From SFWF01 sp045587065 (lineage in GTDB: Bacteria > Bacillota > Clostridia > Oscillospirales > Acutalibacteraceae): a stretch of 9,585 bases of DNA. The stretch spans positions 1 through 9,585 of the forward strand of contig JAZNBQ010000033.1 in NCBI GenBank assembly GCA_045587065.1. Reading direction: 5' to 3'. The notes below the pieces were generated by a model that saw only the letters and a program-made list of their open reading frames with translations, made no database searches and was not told where the DNA came from. Both the position numbers and the translations under genes were made by a program. Shown here one piece after another: positions 1 through 6,144 of the stretch. Within the stretch, counting starts at the first letter, position 1, and each line of letters opens with the position of its first letter.

Positions 1-42
1 CACTATAAGACATAAAAATAAAGAAGTTATTCTTCGTATCAT
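1..42 (-). CDS. N-terminus of a probable exported protein, cut by the window edge
   Basis: An ATG at 40-42 is preceded by AAAGGG (50-55) at a 7-base spacing and opens a frame that runs without a stop to the edge of the window. The 14 visible codons read MIRRITSLFLCLIV, with positive residues followed by a hydrophobic run as at the start of a signal peptide or membrane anchor. It lies on the same strand as the neighbouring lipoprotein gene and begins about 25 bases beyond that gene's terminator, so there is little room for a separate promoter. It may rely on readthrough or on a promoter overlapping the terminator. Fourteen codons cannot identify a family and a chance ORF is possible. Confidence 0.45.
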   Translation of the reverse strand, partial: MIRRITSLFLCLIV

Positions 43-61
43 TAACTGTCCCTTTCAATTT

Positions 62-92
62 AAAAAATAAGAGGGGAAATTTCCCCTCTTAT
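62..92 (-). terminator. Rho-independent terminator of the lipoprotein gene
   Basis: Bases 67-92 form a perfect 26-bp palindrome. Read on the minus strand it gives a 10-bp stem with a GAGGGG/CCCCTC core and an AAATTT loop, followed directly by a run of six T. It starts about 20 bases after the lipoprotein stop codon. G/C-rich stem plus U-tract is the classical intrinsic terminator design. Confidence 0.92.
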
Positions 93-111
93 AAAGAAAA
101 TTTATGCCAGA

Positions 112-1092
112 TTAGTCAGCAAGTCCGATAGCTTTAGCCATTGCTTCCTGATAGTCGTAAATTGCAATTGTACATTTAGCAGCTAAGTCTTCGTCAGTTG
201 GACGCATTGTTCCATCGTTCTTTGTATCAGCAGTAGAAATAGCTTTAATTTCGTCTGCAGTTTTGCCAACTACGTAATCTGTTAAAGCATTTACCTGAAC
301 ATACCACTCTGCGATAGAGCCACCGTAGGTAACCATATTGTAGTTTTCTTTTAGAACTCTCTTAGTGTCTGTGTACTTAGTATCTCCAATTTCACCATCA
401 ATATCAAATGAAACCTTTGGTTCAACAGCGTCAACGATAGCAGCAAGAGTTTTACCGTCACCATCTACAACTACAGCAGAGATTGTAGATGCAAAGCTAG
501 CTTCGCCATCGTTTTCATCATCAGCAGCTTTTGATGCAGCTGCGGTTGTAATAACAGCAAGTCCTAAATCCATATCATTAGCCTGGAAGGTCTTTGCCTG
601 GTCATCAGCACAAGCCTTAGCAATAGCAGCTTTGAAACCGCTAACATCCATTGTGCAACCTGCGATTAAATCAGCATTTTTATCAATAGCAGCAACCTGG
701 TCAGCAGTTTTGCCGACAACGTAATTTGCAAAGAAATCAGCTTGTTCATACCATTCTTTGCCAATACCGCTAGCCTGTTTCATATTATAATCATCTTTTA
801 ATTCATACTTGGTTTTGAATTCTTTCTTTGCATAACCTTCTTCAAGTTCGCCATCAGCAACGCTAAGTGCGCTCTGAGCAGTGTCAACCTTACAGTCAAC
901 AATTTTTCCGTCTTTGTCAAGAACAACTGTTGCTATTGTTGCTACTGCTTCAGCAGTACCTGCCTTAGAAGAAGCGGTGGAGACATCAATTCCCATACCT
1001 AATTTGTAATCTGACTTTTTGATAACTGGTCCGCACGCTGTCATGCAAACAAGCATAGCAACTGCAAGTAACAAAACGAGTAATCTTTTCAT
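112..1092 (-). CDS. Secreted lipoprotein with two tandem repeats, function unknown
   Basis: This encodes a 326-residue protein with a lipoprotein signal peptide: MKR, a hydrophobic core (residues 4-16), then MTAC with the predicted lipidated Cys at residue 20. It should be anchored on the outer face of the cytoplasmic membrane. The mature part has two related units, about residues 29-162 and 174-323. Each begins with a strand pattern around LG, has a VVxDxDGK segment, then LK(D/E)xYNM, a GxxxEWY segment, YVVGKTAD and a final Cys-Thr segment followed by an amphipathic helix. The layout resembles clostridial lipoproteins sometimes annotated as FMN-binding-like, but I see no SGAT-type flavinylation motif, so I assign no function. 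The ATG at 1092 is preferred because AAAGGA (1102-1107) lies 9 bases upstream; an in-frame GTG at 1108-1110 overlaps that site. It has its own promoter and terminator. Confidence 0.9.
   Translation of the reverse strand: MKRLLVLLLAVAMLVCMTACGPVIKKSDYKLGMGIDVSTASSKAGTAEAVATIATVVLDKDGKIVDCKVDTAQSALSVADGELEEGYAKKEFKTKYELKDDYNMKQASGIGKEWYEQADFFANYVVGKTADQVAAIDKNADLIAGCTMDVSGFKAAIAKACADDQAKTFQANDMDLGLAVITTAAASKAADDENDGEASFASTISAVVVDGDGKTLAAIVDAVEPKVSFDIDGEIGDTKYTDTKRVLKENYNMVTYGGSIAEWYVQVNALTDYVVGKTADEIKAISTADTKNDGTMRPTDEDLAAKCTIAIYDYQEAMAKAIGLAD
124..573 (-). repeat. Second repeat unit of the lipoprotein (protein-level)
   Basis: Residues about 174-323. Landmarks are VVVDGDGK (207-214), LKENYNM (247-253), AEWY (261-264), YVVGKTAD (273-280) and KCTIAI (306-311). 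It carries an extra acidic insertion near residues 190-197 and a longer linker before the last Cys-Thr segment than the first unit. Confidence 0.85.
607..1008 (-). repeat. First repeat unit of the lipoprotein (protein-level)
   Basis: Residues about 29-162 of the lipoprotein. Landmarks are VVLDKDGK (57-64), LKDDYNM (98-104), GKEWYEQ (111-117), YVVGKTAD (124-131) and GCTMDV (145-150). These match in order to the second unit, so the gene arose by internal duplication. Divergence between the copies shows it is not recent. Confidence 0.85.
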
Positions 1093-1123
1093 TGTTGGTA
1101 GTCCTTTCACAAAAATTTTCTAT

Positions 1124-1141
1124 AGAGGTATTATTACCTCT
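1124..1141 (-). promoter_or_regulatory. 7-bp inverted repeat at the predicted lipoprotein mRNA 5' end
   Basis: AGAGGTA and TACCTCT are separated by 4 bases. The dyad starts about two bases after the predicted transcription start (about 1143-1144). It could be a repressor operator overlapping +1 or a 5'-terminal RNA hairpin that stabilises the message. The sequence alone does not decide between these. Confidence 0.5.
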
Positions 1142-1149
1142 CAATGTCA

Positions 1150-1177
1150 ATTTTACACAATTATTGGCAAATGTCAA
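1150..1177 (-). promoter_or_regulatory. Sigma-A-type promoter of the lipoprotein gene
   Basis: Read on the minus strand there is a perfect -35 TTGACA (1172-1177), a 16-base spacer and a -10 TAAAAT (1150-1155, five of six consensus bases). Transcription should start near 1143, giving a leader of about 50 bases before the ATG at 1092. The -35 lies within a 9-bp sequence, ATTGACATT, that recurs 27 bases downstream over the start point. Confidence 0.8.
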
Positions 1178-1190
1178 TACATATTTAAAA

Positions 1191-1213
1191 AATTGTTATT
1201 TTTTTAACAAATT
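1191..1213 (-). terminator. Weak, AT-rich hairpin at the end of uvrB
   Basis: TTGTTA and TAACAA form a 6-bp inverted repeat (1193-1198 with 1205-1210) around a six-base A/T loop, beginning at the uvrB stop codon and followed on the minus strand by a run of T. It has the form of an intrinsic terminator but the stem has only one G-C pair. Termination may be partial, so some uvrB transcripts could continue into the lipoprotein gene. Confidence 0.4.
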
Positions 1214-3167
1214 AGTTCTTTAACCTGTTAATTTTGTCACGTAGCATAGCTGCATGTTCAAATTCAAGCATTTCAGCCGCCTGTTTCATCTCCTTTGTCA
1301 ACAGAGAAATTAACTTCTCTTTCTCAACCTTTGACATCTTAGAAATGCTCTTTTCCTTATCTGTCGGTTTTGAAGTCATCTCAATAATATCAGAAACATC
1401 CTTTGTTACAGATTTAGGAACAATAGAGTGCTCAACGTTATATTGGTTTTGAATTTCTCTACGTCTATTTGTTTCAGTAATGGCTCTCTCCATTGAAGGT
1501 GTTACCGTGTCGGCATACATAATAACCTGTCCATGTTCGTTTCTTGCGGCACGACCAATTGTCTGTATTAGAGAGGTTTCGCTTCTGAGAAAACCTTCCT
1601 TGTCTGCATCTAAAATAGCAACAAGAGAAACTTCAGGAATATCAAGTCCTTCTCGCAACAAATTTATACCAACAAGAACATCAAATTCTCCAAGTCTAAG
1701 ACTTCTGATTATCTTCATACGCTCCATTGTGTCCACGTCGTGATGCATATATCTAACCTTTATATTTAATTTTTCGAGATATTCTGTTAAATCTTCTGCC
1801 ATTTTCTTTGTTAGCGTTGTAACAAGAACTCTTTCATTCTTCTCGCTTCTAAGATAAATTTCCGAAACCAAATCATCAATTTGACCCTCAGTGGGTTTAA
1901 CAGTTACAAGTGGGTCCAATAAGCCTGTAGGCCTTATTACCTGTTCTACAATCTGGGTAGATTTGTCTTTTTCAAAATCTCCCGGTGTTGCGGAAACAAA
2001 AACCACCTGATTAATATGGTCATAAAATTCATCAAAATTCAGCGGACGGTTATCGAAAGCTGATGGCAGTCTAAAGCCATATTCCACCAGTGATTCTTTC
2101 CTTGCTCTGTCTCCACCATACATACCCCTTACCTGAGGTAGCATTACGTGGGATTCATCCACAAAGAGAAGAAAATCATCAGGAAAATAATCAAGCAGAG
2201 TTGATGGTGTACATCCTGCAGGTCTACCTGCCAATACTCTTGAATAGTTTTCAACGCCCTTGCAGGTACCAATTTCTCTTAACATTTCGACGTCATACTC
2301 GGTGCGTTGTCTGATTCGTTGTGCTTCAATTAATTTTTCGTTATCTGCAAAGAATTTAACCCTTTCCTCCATCTCGTTTTCAATGTTTTTAAGAGCATCG
2401 TTCATTTTCTCAGGAGCGATTATATAGTGAGACGCAGGGTAAATTGCTGTATGCTGCATTACAGACTTGATTTCTCCTGTTAAGGTGTTAATTTCACAAA
2501 TTCTCTCTATCTCATCACCAAAGAAGTCAATTCTAAGAGCAAGCTCGTGAGAATATGCAGGAAAAATCTCAACAACGTCTCCCCTTACCCTGAACTTATT
2601 ACGCGTAAAATTAACGTCGTTACGTTCATATTGAAGGTCCACAAGTTTTTTAATGAGCCAATCACAGCTTTTTTCCATGCCTGTTCTAAGAGAAATTACC
2701 ATACTACGATAATCAATAGGGTTACCAAGAGAATATATGCAAGAAACCGATGCAACAATTATAACGTCACGTCTCTCAGACAAAGCGCACGTGGCAGAAT
2801 GTCTCAACTTATCTATTTCATCATTAATAGCAGAGTCTTTTTCAATATAGGTATCTGTACCCGGAATATACGCCTCAGGCTGATAATAATCGTAGTAGGA
2901 TACAAAATATTCCACCGCATTTTCAGGGAAGAATTCGCGAAATTCAGAACACAACTGAGCGGCAAGGGTTTTGTTATGAGCGAGAACGAGGGTAGGTCTG
3001 TTTACTTTTTCGATGATATTAGCCATTGTAAAGGTTTTACCTGAACCGGTAACACCAAGCAAGGTCTGCTCTTTATCGCCTCTGTTTAAACCTTCGACCA
3101 ACTTGTCAATGGCTTGGGGTTGGTCACCTGTTGGTTTGAATTTTGAATGCAAAATAAACTTATCTAT
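1212..3167 (-). CDS. uvrB: UvrABC system protein B, excision-repair damage-verification helicase
   Basis: UvrB is loaded by UvrA onto damaged DNA, verifies the lesion and recruits UvrC for dual incision in cytoplasmic nucleotide excision repair. Counting from the ATA at 3165-3167 as residue 1, the protein has 651 residues, near the family norm. Visible motifs are Walker A GVTGSGKT (38-45), the damage-probing beta-hairpin starting YYDYYQPEAY (91-100), the DESH box (337-340), SATPGDF (motif III region), the NLLREGLDIPE and QTIGRAARN (535-543) helicase motifs, and a C-terminal UVR domain (about 614-649) that contacts UvrC. The frame stays open upstream to an ATG at 3243-3245, but that would add 26 hydrophobic residues encoded by the promoter and the his terminator. 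The ribosome-binding site GGAGGTGA (3173-3180) and the family N-terminus (Met-x-x-Phe, about 12 residues before the conserved GDQP) both point to the ATA. An in-frame GTG at 3174-3176 overlaps the ribosome-binding site. The gene is its own transcription unit. No GAAC-N4-GTTC type LexA box is seen. Confidence 0.97.
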   Translation of the reverse strand: MDKFILHSKFKPTGDQPQAIDKLVEGLNRGDKEQTLLGVTGSGKTFTMANIIEKVNRPTLVLAHNKTLAAQLCSEFREFFPENAVEYFVSYYDYYQPEAYIPGTDTYIEKDSAINDEIDKLRHSATCALSERRDVIIVASVSCIYSLGNPIDYRSMVISLRTGMEKSCDWLIKKLVDLQYERNDVNFTRNKFRVRGDVVEIFPAYSHELALRIDFFGDEIERICEINTLTGEIKSVMQHTAIYPASHYIIAPEKMNDALKNIENEMEERVKFFADNEKLIEAQRIRQRTEYDVEMLREIGTCKGVENYSRVLAGRPAGCTPSTLLDYFPDDFLLFVDESHVMLPQVRGMYGGDRARKESLVEYGFRLPSAFDNRPLNFDEFYDHINQVVFVSATPGDFEKDKSTQIVEQVIRPTGLLDPLVTVKPTEGQIDDLVSEIYLRSEKNERVLVTTLTKKMAEDLTEYLEKLNIKVRYMHHDVDTMERMKIIRSLRLGEFDVLVGINLLREGLDIPEVSLVAILDADKEGFLRSETSLIQTIGRAARNEHGQVIMYADTVTPSMERAITETNRRREIQNQYNVEHSIVPKSVTKDVSDIIEMTSKPTDKEKSISKMSKVEKEKLISLLTKEMKQAAEMLEFEHAAMLRDKINRLKN

Positions 3168-3172
3168 CGTTC

Positions 3173-3180
3173 TCACCTCC
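3173..3180 (-). promoter_or_regulatory. uvrB ribosome-binding site that decides the start
   Basis: GGAGGTGA on the minus strand is complementary over all eight bases to the 3' end of 16S rRNA. From GGAGG (3176-3180) there are 8 bases to the ATA at 3165-3167. The alternative GTG lies inside the site, and the TTG before HSKF is 23 bases away, so the ATA is the best-placed codon. Confidence 0.8.
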
Positions 3181-3197
3181 GAATTGATTTCAAATAT

Positions 3198-3225
3198 AGT
3201 ATACCACAAAAAACATATAAGTAAA
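3198..3225 (-). promoter_or_regulatory. Extended -10 promoter of uvrB
   Basis: On the minus strand there is TTTACT (3220-3225, four of six -35 consensus bases), a 16-base spacer ending in TGG, and TATACT (3198-3203, five of six -10 bases). TG one base before the -10 makes it an extended -10 element. Predicted transcription starts near 3191, about 24 bases before the ATA codon. This excludes the ATG at 3245 as the start for this transcript. Confidence 0.75.
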
Positions 3226-3257
3226 GAAAAAGCAGATAGTTTCATATCTGCTTTTTC
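3226..3257 (-). terminator. Terminator of the his operon
   Basis: GAAAAAGCAGATA and its exact reverse complement form a 13-bp perfect stem around a 6-base loop. On the minus strand the stem ends in CTGCTTTTTC followed by TTTACTT, giving the U-rich tail. It begins 12 bases after the hisJ stop codon. The A-run on the other side would make it work in both directions, although no opposing gene is present. Its end touches the uvrB -35 hexamer. Confidence 0.88.
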
Positions 3258-3269
3258 ACTACATTTAAT

Positions 3270-4016
3270 TTACAAATATTTTTTTACTTCTTCATAACCA
3301 CAAAGTAGAAATTCTTTATTATGGCAATCAGAAGAAAATATCATCTTTTTGCCCTTTGCTTTAAAATAATCAATTATCTCTTTTGAAGGATATGGCTCTT
3401 TAAGGTAACCGCGAGCAATTCCTCCTGTGTTGATTTCTACGATTGCAGGTGTTTTTACAATAGCATCTGCCGCTCTTTTCCACGCTTTTATATAACGCGG
3501 ATTATTAACGTCAAACAAACTACCATCGGCATTATACTTTGTAACAAGATCAAAATGACCGATTATATCGCATTTAGTCTTATTATAAACATCTGTTACA
3601 GCGGCATAATAGTCTTCAATAAAGGCATAATAATCGCCACCATAATATTGATTAACAGAGTCTATCTGCCTTTCGCGACTATAGTCGACGAAAATATACT
3701 CGCCGTTCTTTAACAGATAATGAACTGAACCGATAATATAATCATAACCATCGCAGGACACGTTGCTTAAATAATCATACTCTATGCCAAGAAGTATATT
3801 AATTTTATCTTTATATTTTTCCTTTAAATCCGCAATTTCTTGTTTATAAAGTTCGGTATTTTCAAGAGACATACAAGATTCTTTATCAAAATCAATATAA
3901 GAATGTCCCGAAAATCCCAGTTCAGAAAATCCAAGCTCAATAGCCTTTTGAATCATCTCTTCGGCGGTGTTTTCTCCGTCGCAAAAACATGTATGAGTAT
4001 GGTAATTATAAAGCAT
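3270..4016 (-). CDS. hisJ: Histidinol-phosphatase, PHP family
   Basis: HisJ hydrolyses L-histidinol phosphate to histidinol and phosphate, the penultimate step of histidine synthesis, using a trinuclear metal site. The 248-residue product has the full set of PHP-domain metal ligands: HTHT near the N-terminus (H6, H8, with D13), GFSGH (H38), GIE (E79), GSVH (H99), IIGHFD (H154) and FSSDCH (D230, H232). The family also contains PHP phosphoesterases of other function, but its place as the last gene of a his operon lacking any other phosphatase makes HisJ the strong choice. Its ATG shares one base with the hisIE stop (TAATG). The nearest AGGA is about 15 bases upstream, too far for efficient independent initiation, so translation is probably coupled to hisIE. 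Confidence 0.93.
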   Translation of the reverse strand: MLYNYHTHTCFCDGENTAEEMIQKAIELGFSELGFSGHSYIDFDKESCMSLENTELYKQEIADLKEKYKDKINILLGIEYDYLSNVSCDGYDYIIGSVHYLLKNGEYIFVDYSRERQIDSVNQYYGGDYYAFIEDYYAAVTDVYNKTKCDIIGHFDLVTKYNADGSLFDVNNPRYIKAWKRAADAIVKTPAIVEINTGGIARGYLKEPYPSKEIIDYFKAKGKKMIFSSDCHNKEFLLCGYEEVKKYL

Positions 4017-4666
4017 TATTTTGTCATCTTTTCCTGTTTTACTTTATGGTCGATTATATGGCGTGAAGCAAGTTCGCGATGTACGTCTTCAACCGAAATA
4101 CCCATTTGTACCATAAGAACCATAGCGTGATAAGCAAGGTCGGCAAGTTCGTAAACAGTCTCTGCCTTGTCGTCTGCCTTACCTGCTATAATAACCTCTG
4201 TACACTCTTCTCCAACCTTTTTAAGAATTTTATCAATTCCTTTTTCAAAGAGGTAGGTTGTATATGAACCTTCAGGTTTTTCTTCCTTACGAGTAACAAG
4301 CATATCATAAAGTCCTTGTAAAGAAAACTCTTGCAACTGCTGGGACTGCCATACAGGGTTTGTAAAGCACGAATCGGTACCCTTATGACAAGCAGGACCA
4401 TCCTTTTCCACAACAACAACCAAAGCATCATTATCACAGTCTGCAGTAATGCTTACAATATGTTGATAATTGCCACTGGTTTCTCCCTTAAGCCAAAGCT
4501 CATTACGAGACCGACTGTAAAAACAAGTCAATCCTTTATTTATAGATATCTCAAGGCTTTCTTTATTCATATAAGCCACGGTTAACACCTTTTTTGTAAC
4601 ACTATCTACCACTACAGCGGGTATTAACCCCTTATTGTCAAACTTAAGCTGTTCTATATTTACCAT
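4016..4666 (-). CDS. hisI: Bifunctional phosphoribosyl-AMP cyclohydrolase / phosphoribosyl-ATP pyrophosphatase
   Basis: A HisIE fusion of 216 residues catalysing steps 2 and 3 of histidine synthesis: pyrophosphate removal from PR-ATP and ring opening of PR-AMP. The N-terminal HisI domain (about 1-112) has DCDNDA (76-81) for Mg binding and the Zn-binding cysteines C93 and C100 in ACHKGTDSCF. The C-terminal HisE domain (about 117-205) is an all-alpha MazG-like fold with the acidic motif VGEECTE (151-157) and a second acidic helix, YELADLAYH (172-180). Both catalytic sets look intact. A GAGG site lies 8 bases before the ATG, and the gene starts 2 bases after hisF ends. The name hisIE is also in use. 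Confidence 0.96.
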   Translation of the reverse strand: MVNIEQLKFDNKGLIPAVVVDSVTKKVLTVAYMNKESLEISINKGLTCFYSRSRNELWLKGETSGNYQHIVSITADCDNDALVVVVEKDGPACHKGTDSCFTNPVWQSQQLQEFSLQGLYDMLVTRKEEKPEGSYTTYLFEKGIDKILKKVGEECTEVIIAGKADDKAETVYELADLAYHAMVLMVQMGISVEDVHRELASRHIIDHKVKQEKMTK

Positions 4667-4668
4667 AG

Positions 4669-5427
4669 TTACAACCTCACTATTATATTATTTTTATGTA
4701 ATTCTTTTTTAAGGTCTGGTATTGCCACTTCGCCAAAATGGAAAATAGAGGCTGCAAGACCTGCATCAATATTAGGTATTTCTTTAAACAAGTCAATAAA
4801 ATGCTGAACGTTTCCTGCACCGCCGGATGCTATAACAGGCACGTTCACGGCGTCACAAACAAGTCGCAATAATTCAATATCAAAGCCATTCTTAACGCCG
4901 TCAGTATCAATAGAATTAACAACTACCTCTCCTGCGCCGTATGAAACACCTTGTTTTATCCAATTTATTGCTTCAATTCCTGTATCTTCTCTGCCGCCTT
5001 TAGCAAAAACGCGAAATTCTCCGTTTACACGTTTTATATCAACAGATAGTACAACACATTGGTTGCCGTATTTACGCGCGGCATCGCGCACCAGAAACGG
5101 ATTTTTAATAGCTCCTGAATTAACGCTAACCTTATCGGCGCCGCATTTAAGAACACGGTCAAAATCATCTACTGTATTAATACCGCCACCAACAGTAAGA
5201 GGTATAAAAATTTCTGAAGCTACTTCGGTTAATATATCTGTAAAAAGTTGTCTTCCCTCATATGACGCGGTTATATCGTAAAACACTAGTTCATCGGCAC
5301 CGCAGTCAGAATAAAGTCTGGCAAGTTCTATTGGAGAAGAGACATCACTAAGCCCCTTAAAATTTGTTCCTTTTACTACTCTGCCGTTTTTTATATCAAG
5401 GCAAGGAATAATTCTTTTTGTTATCAT
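4669..5427 (-). CDS. hisF: Imidazole glycerol phosphate synthase, cyclase subunit
   Basis: HisF is the (beta/alpha)8 barrel that combines PRFAR with ammonia from HisH to give imidazole glycerol phosphate and AICAR. The 252-residue protein has both catalytic aspartates at the canonical positions, D11 (IPCLDIKNGRVVKG) and D130 (LSVDIK). Phosphate-binding loops are seen as LTVGGGI (77-83) and near the C-terminus as ASGGAG. The ATG overlaps the hisA stop by four bases (ATGA), and GGAGG lies 7 bases upstream inside hisA. It works as a heterodimer with HisH, encoded two genes upstream in the same operon. Confidence 0.98.
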   Translation of the reverse strand: MITKRIIPCLDIKNGRVVKGTNFKGLSDVSSPIELARLYSDCGADELVFYDITASYEGRQLFTDILTEVASEIFIPLTVGGGINTVDDFDRVLKCGADKVSVNSGAIKNPFLVRDAARKYGNQCVVLSVDIKRVNGEFRVFAKGGREDTGIEAINWIKQGVSYGAGEVVVNSIDTDGVKNGFDIELLRLVCDAVNVPVIASGGAGNVQHFIDLFKEIPNIDAGLAASIFHFGEVAIPDLKKELHKNNIIVRL

Positions 5428-6137
5428 TGCCCCGCCTCCAGTGCCTCTTTCAAATCTATCGCACCTATATAATATGCTTTGCCTATAATAGCACCATAGA
5501 TGTTCATCTCTCGAAGTTTTCTTACATCTTCAAGGCTTGATACTCCGCCGGAAGCGGTTATATTCATAGAATATTTTTTTGATAGTGTTTGGTATAGCTC
5601 TAAATTTGTGCCACGCATAGCACCATCTTTGGAAATGTCGGTACAAATAATGTGTTTAACTCCTATTTCCTGCATACTGCTTAAAAAATCTTCAAGTGTT
5701 ATTTGTGATTTTTCCAGCCATCCTTTAATTGCGATAAAACCATCCTTTACATCGGCTCCAACGGCAATTTTATCTCCGTATTGGTTAACTGCTTTTTTTA
5801 AAAATTCAGTATCATTAACAGCAGCTGTGCCAAGTATTACCCTATCAACTCCTGCAGACAGATACTTTTCCACAGTTTCAATATTACGAATGCCGCCACC
5901 AATTTCAACAAAAAGTTTTGTTTCGTTTGCTATCTGTTTAACAATTTCTATATTAGGTGTAGTGCCGTCCTTAGCGCCCTCTAAATCTACAATGTGTATA
6001 TGAGTTGCGCACTGAGCCTCAAAATCATGAGCTATTTCTATAGGATTTTCACTGTAAACTGTCATTTCGCGGTAATCACCTTTATAAAGTCGCACCGCTT
6101 TCTTACTATATAAATCAATTGCGGGAAAAATTATCAT
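5424..6137 (-). CDS. hisA: ProFAR isomerase (phosphoribosylformimino-AICAR-phosphate isomerase)
   Basis: HisA performs the Amadori rearrangement of ProFAR to PRFAR, step 4 of the pathway. The 237-residue (beta/alpha)8 barrel carries catalytic D8 (FPAIDLY) and D129 (VGADVKDG), with phosphate-binding segments IGGGIR (79-84) and ASGGVSS. CTDISKDGAMRG is the loop characteristic of HisA/PriA enzymes. It is homologous to HisF by ancient duplication. A GGAG lies 10 bases upstream of the ATG, and the gene begins 7 bases after hisH, the widest gap in the operon. Nothing suggests the dual HisA/TrpF activity of actinobacterial PriA, though this cannot be excluded by eye. Confidence 0.97.
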   Translation of the reverse strand: MIIFPAIDLYSKKAVRLYKGDYREMTVYSENPIEIAHDFEAQCATHIHIVDLEGAKDGTTPNIEIVKQIANETKLFVEIGGGIRNIETVEKYLSAGVDRVILGTAAVNDTEFLKKAVNQYGDKIAVGADVKDGFIAIKGWLEKSQITLEDFLSSMQEIGVKHIICTDISKDGAMRGTNLELYQTLSKKYSMNITASGGVSSLEDVRKLREMNIYGAIIGKAYYIGAIDLKEALEAGQ

Positions 6138-6144
6138 CTAAATA

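Noticed and set aside
67..92. Perfect 26-bp palindrome as a regulator-binding operator
   Set aside because: Its position right after a stop codon and the following T-run fit an intrinsic terminator better.
365..724. Plus-strand open frame inside the lipoprotein gene
   Set aside because: It is the complement of an Ala/Asp-rich coding sequence, which gives long stop-free antisense frames by composition.
1093..1110. GTG at 1108-1110 as the lipoprotein start (six extra residues)
   Set aside because: The GTG overlaps the AAAGGA ribosome-binding site, and the ATG at 1092 gives a proper signal peptide with good spacing.
2547..3044. Plus-strand open frame of 165 codons inside uvrB
   Set aside because: It is antisense to conserved UvrB motifs, has no ribosome-binding site noticed, and its translation resembles no family.
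3165..3230. SOS (LexA) operator for uvrB
   Set aside because: A GAAC half-site occurs at the ribosome-binding region, but the matching GTTC half at four-base spacing is absent.
3168..3245. ATG at 3243-3245 as the uvrB start, giving a 26-residue hydrophobic N-terminal extension
   Set aside because: It lies upstream of the uvrB promoter and inside the his terminator hairpin, has no family counterpart, and UvrB is cytoplasmic. The open frame here is chance.
4186..4437. Minus-strand open frame of 83 codons within hisIE in another frame
   Set aside because: It is contained in the well-supported hisIE gene and has no independent signals or recognisable sequence; no frameshift in hisIE is needed.
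5500..6003. Plus-strand open frame of 167 codons inside hisA
   Set aside because: It is antisense to hisA, low-complexity and Ser/Pro-rich as expected of a shadow of a barrel enzyme gene, and has no supporting signals.
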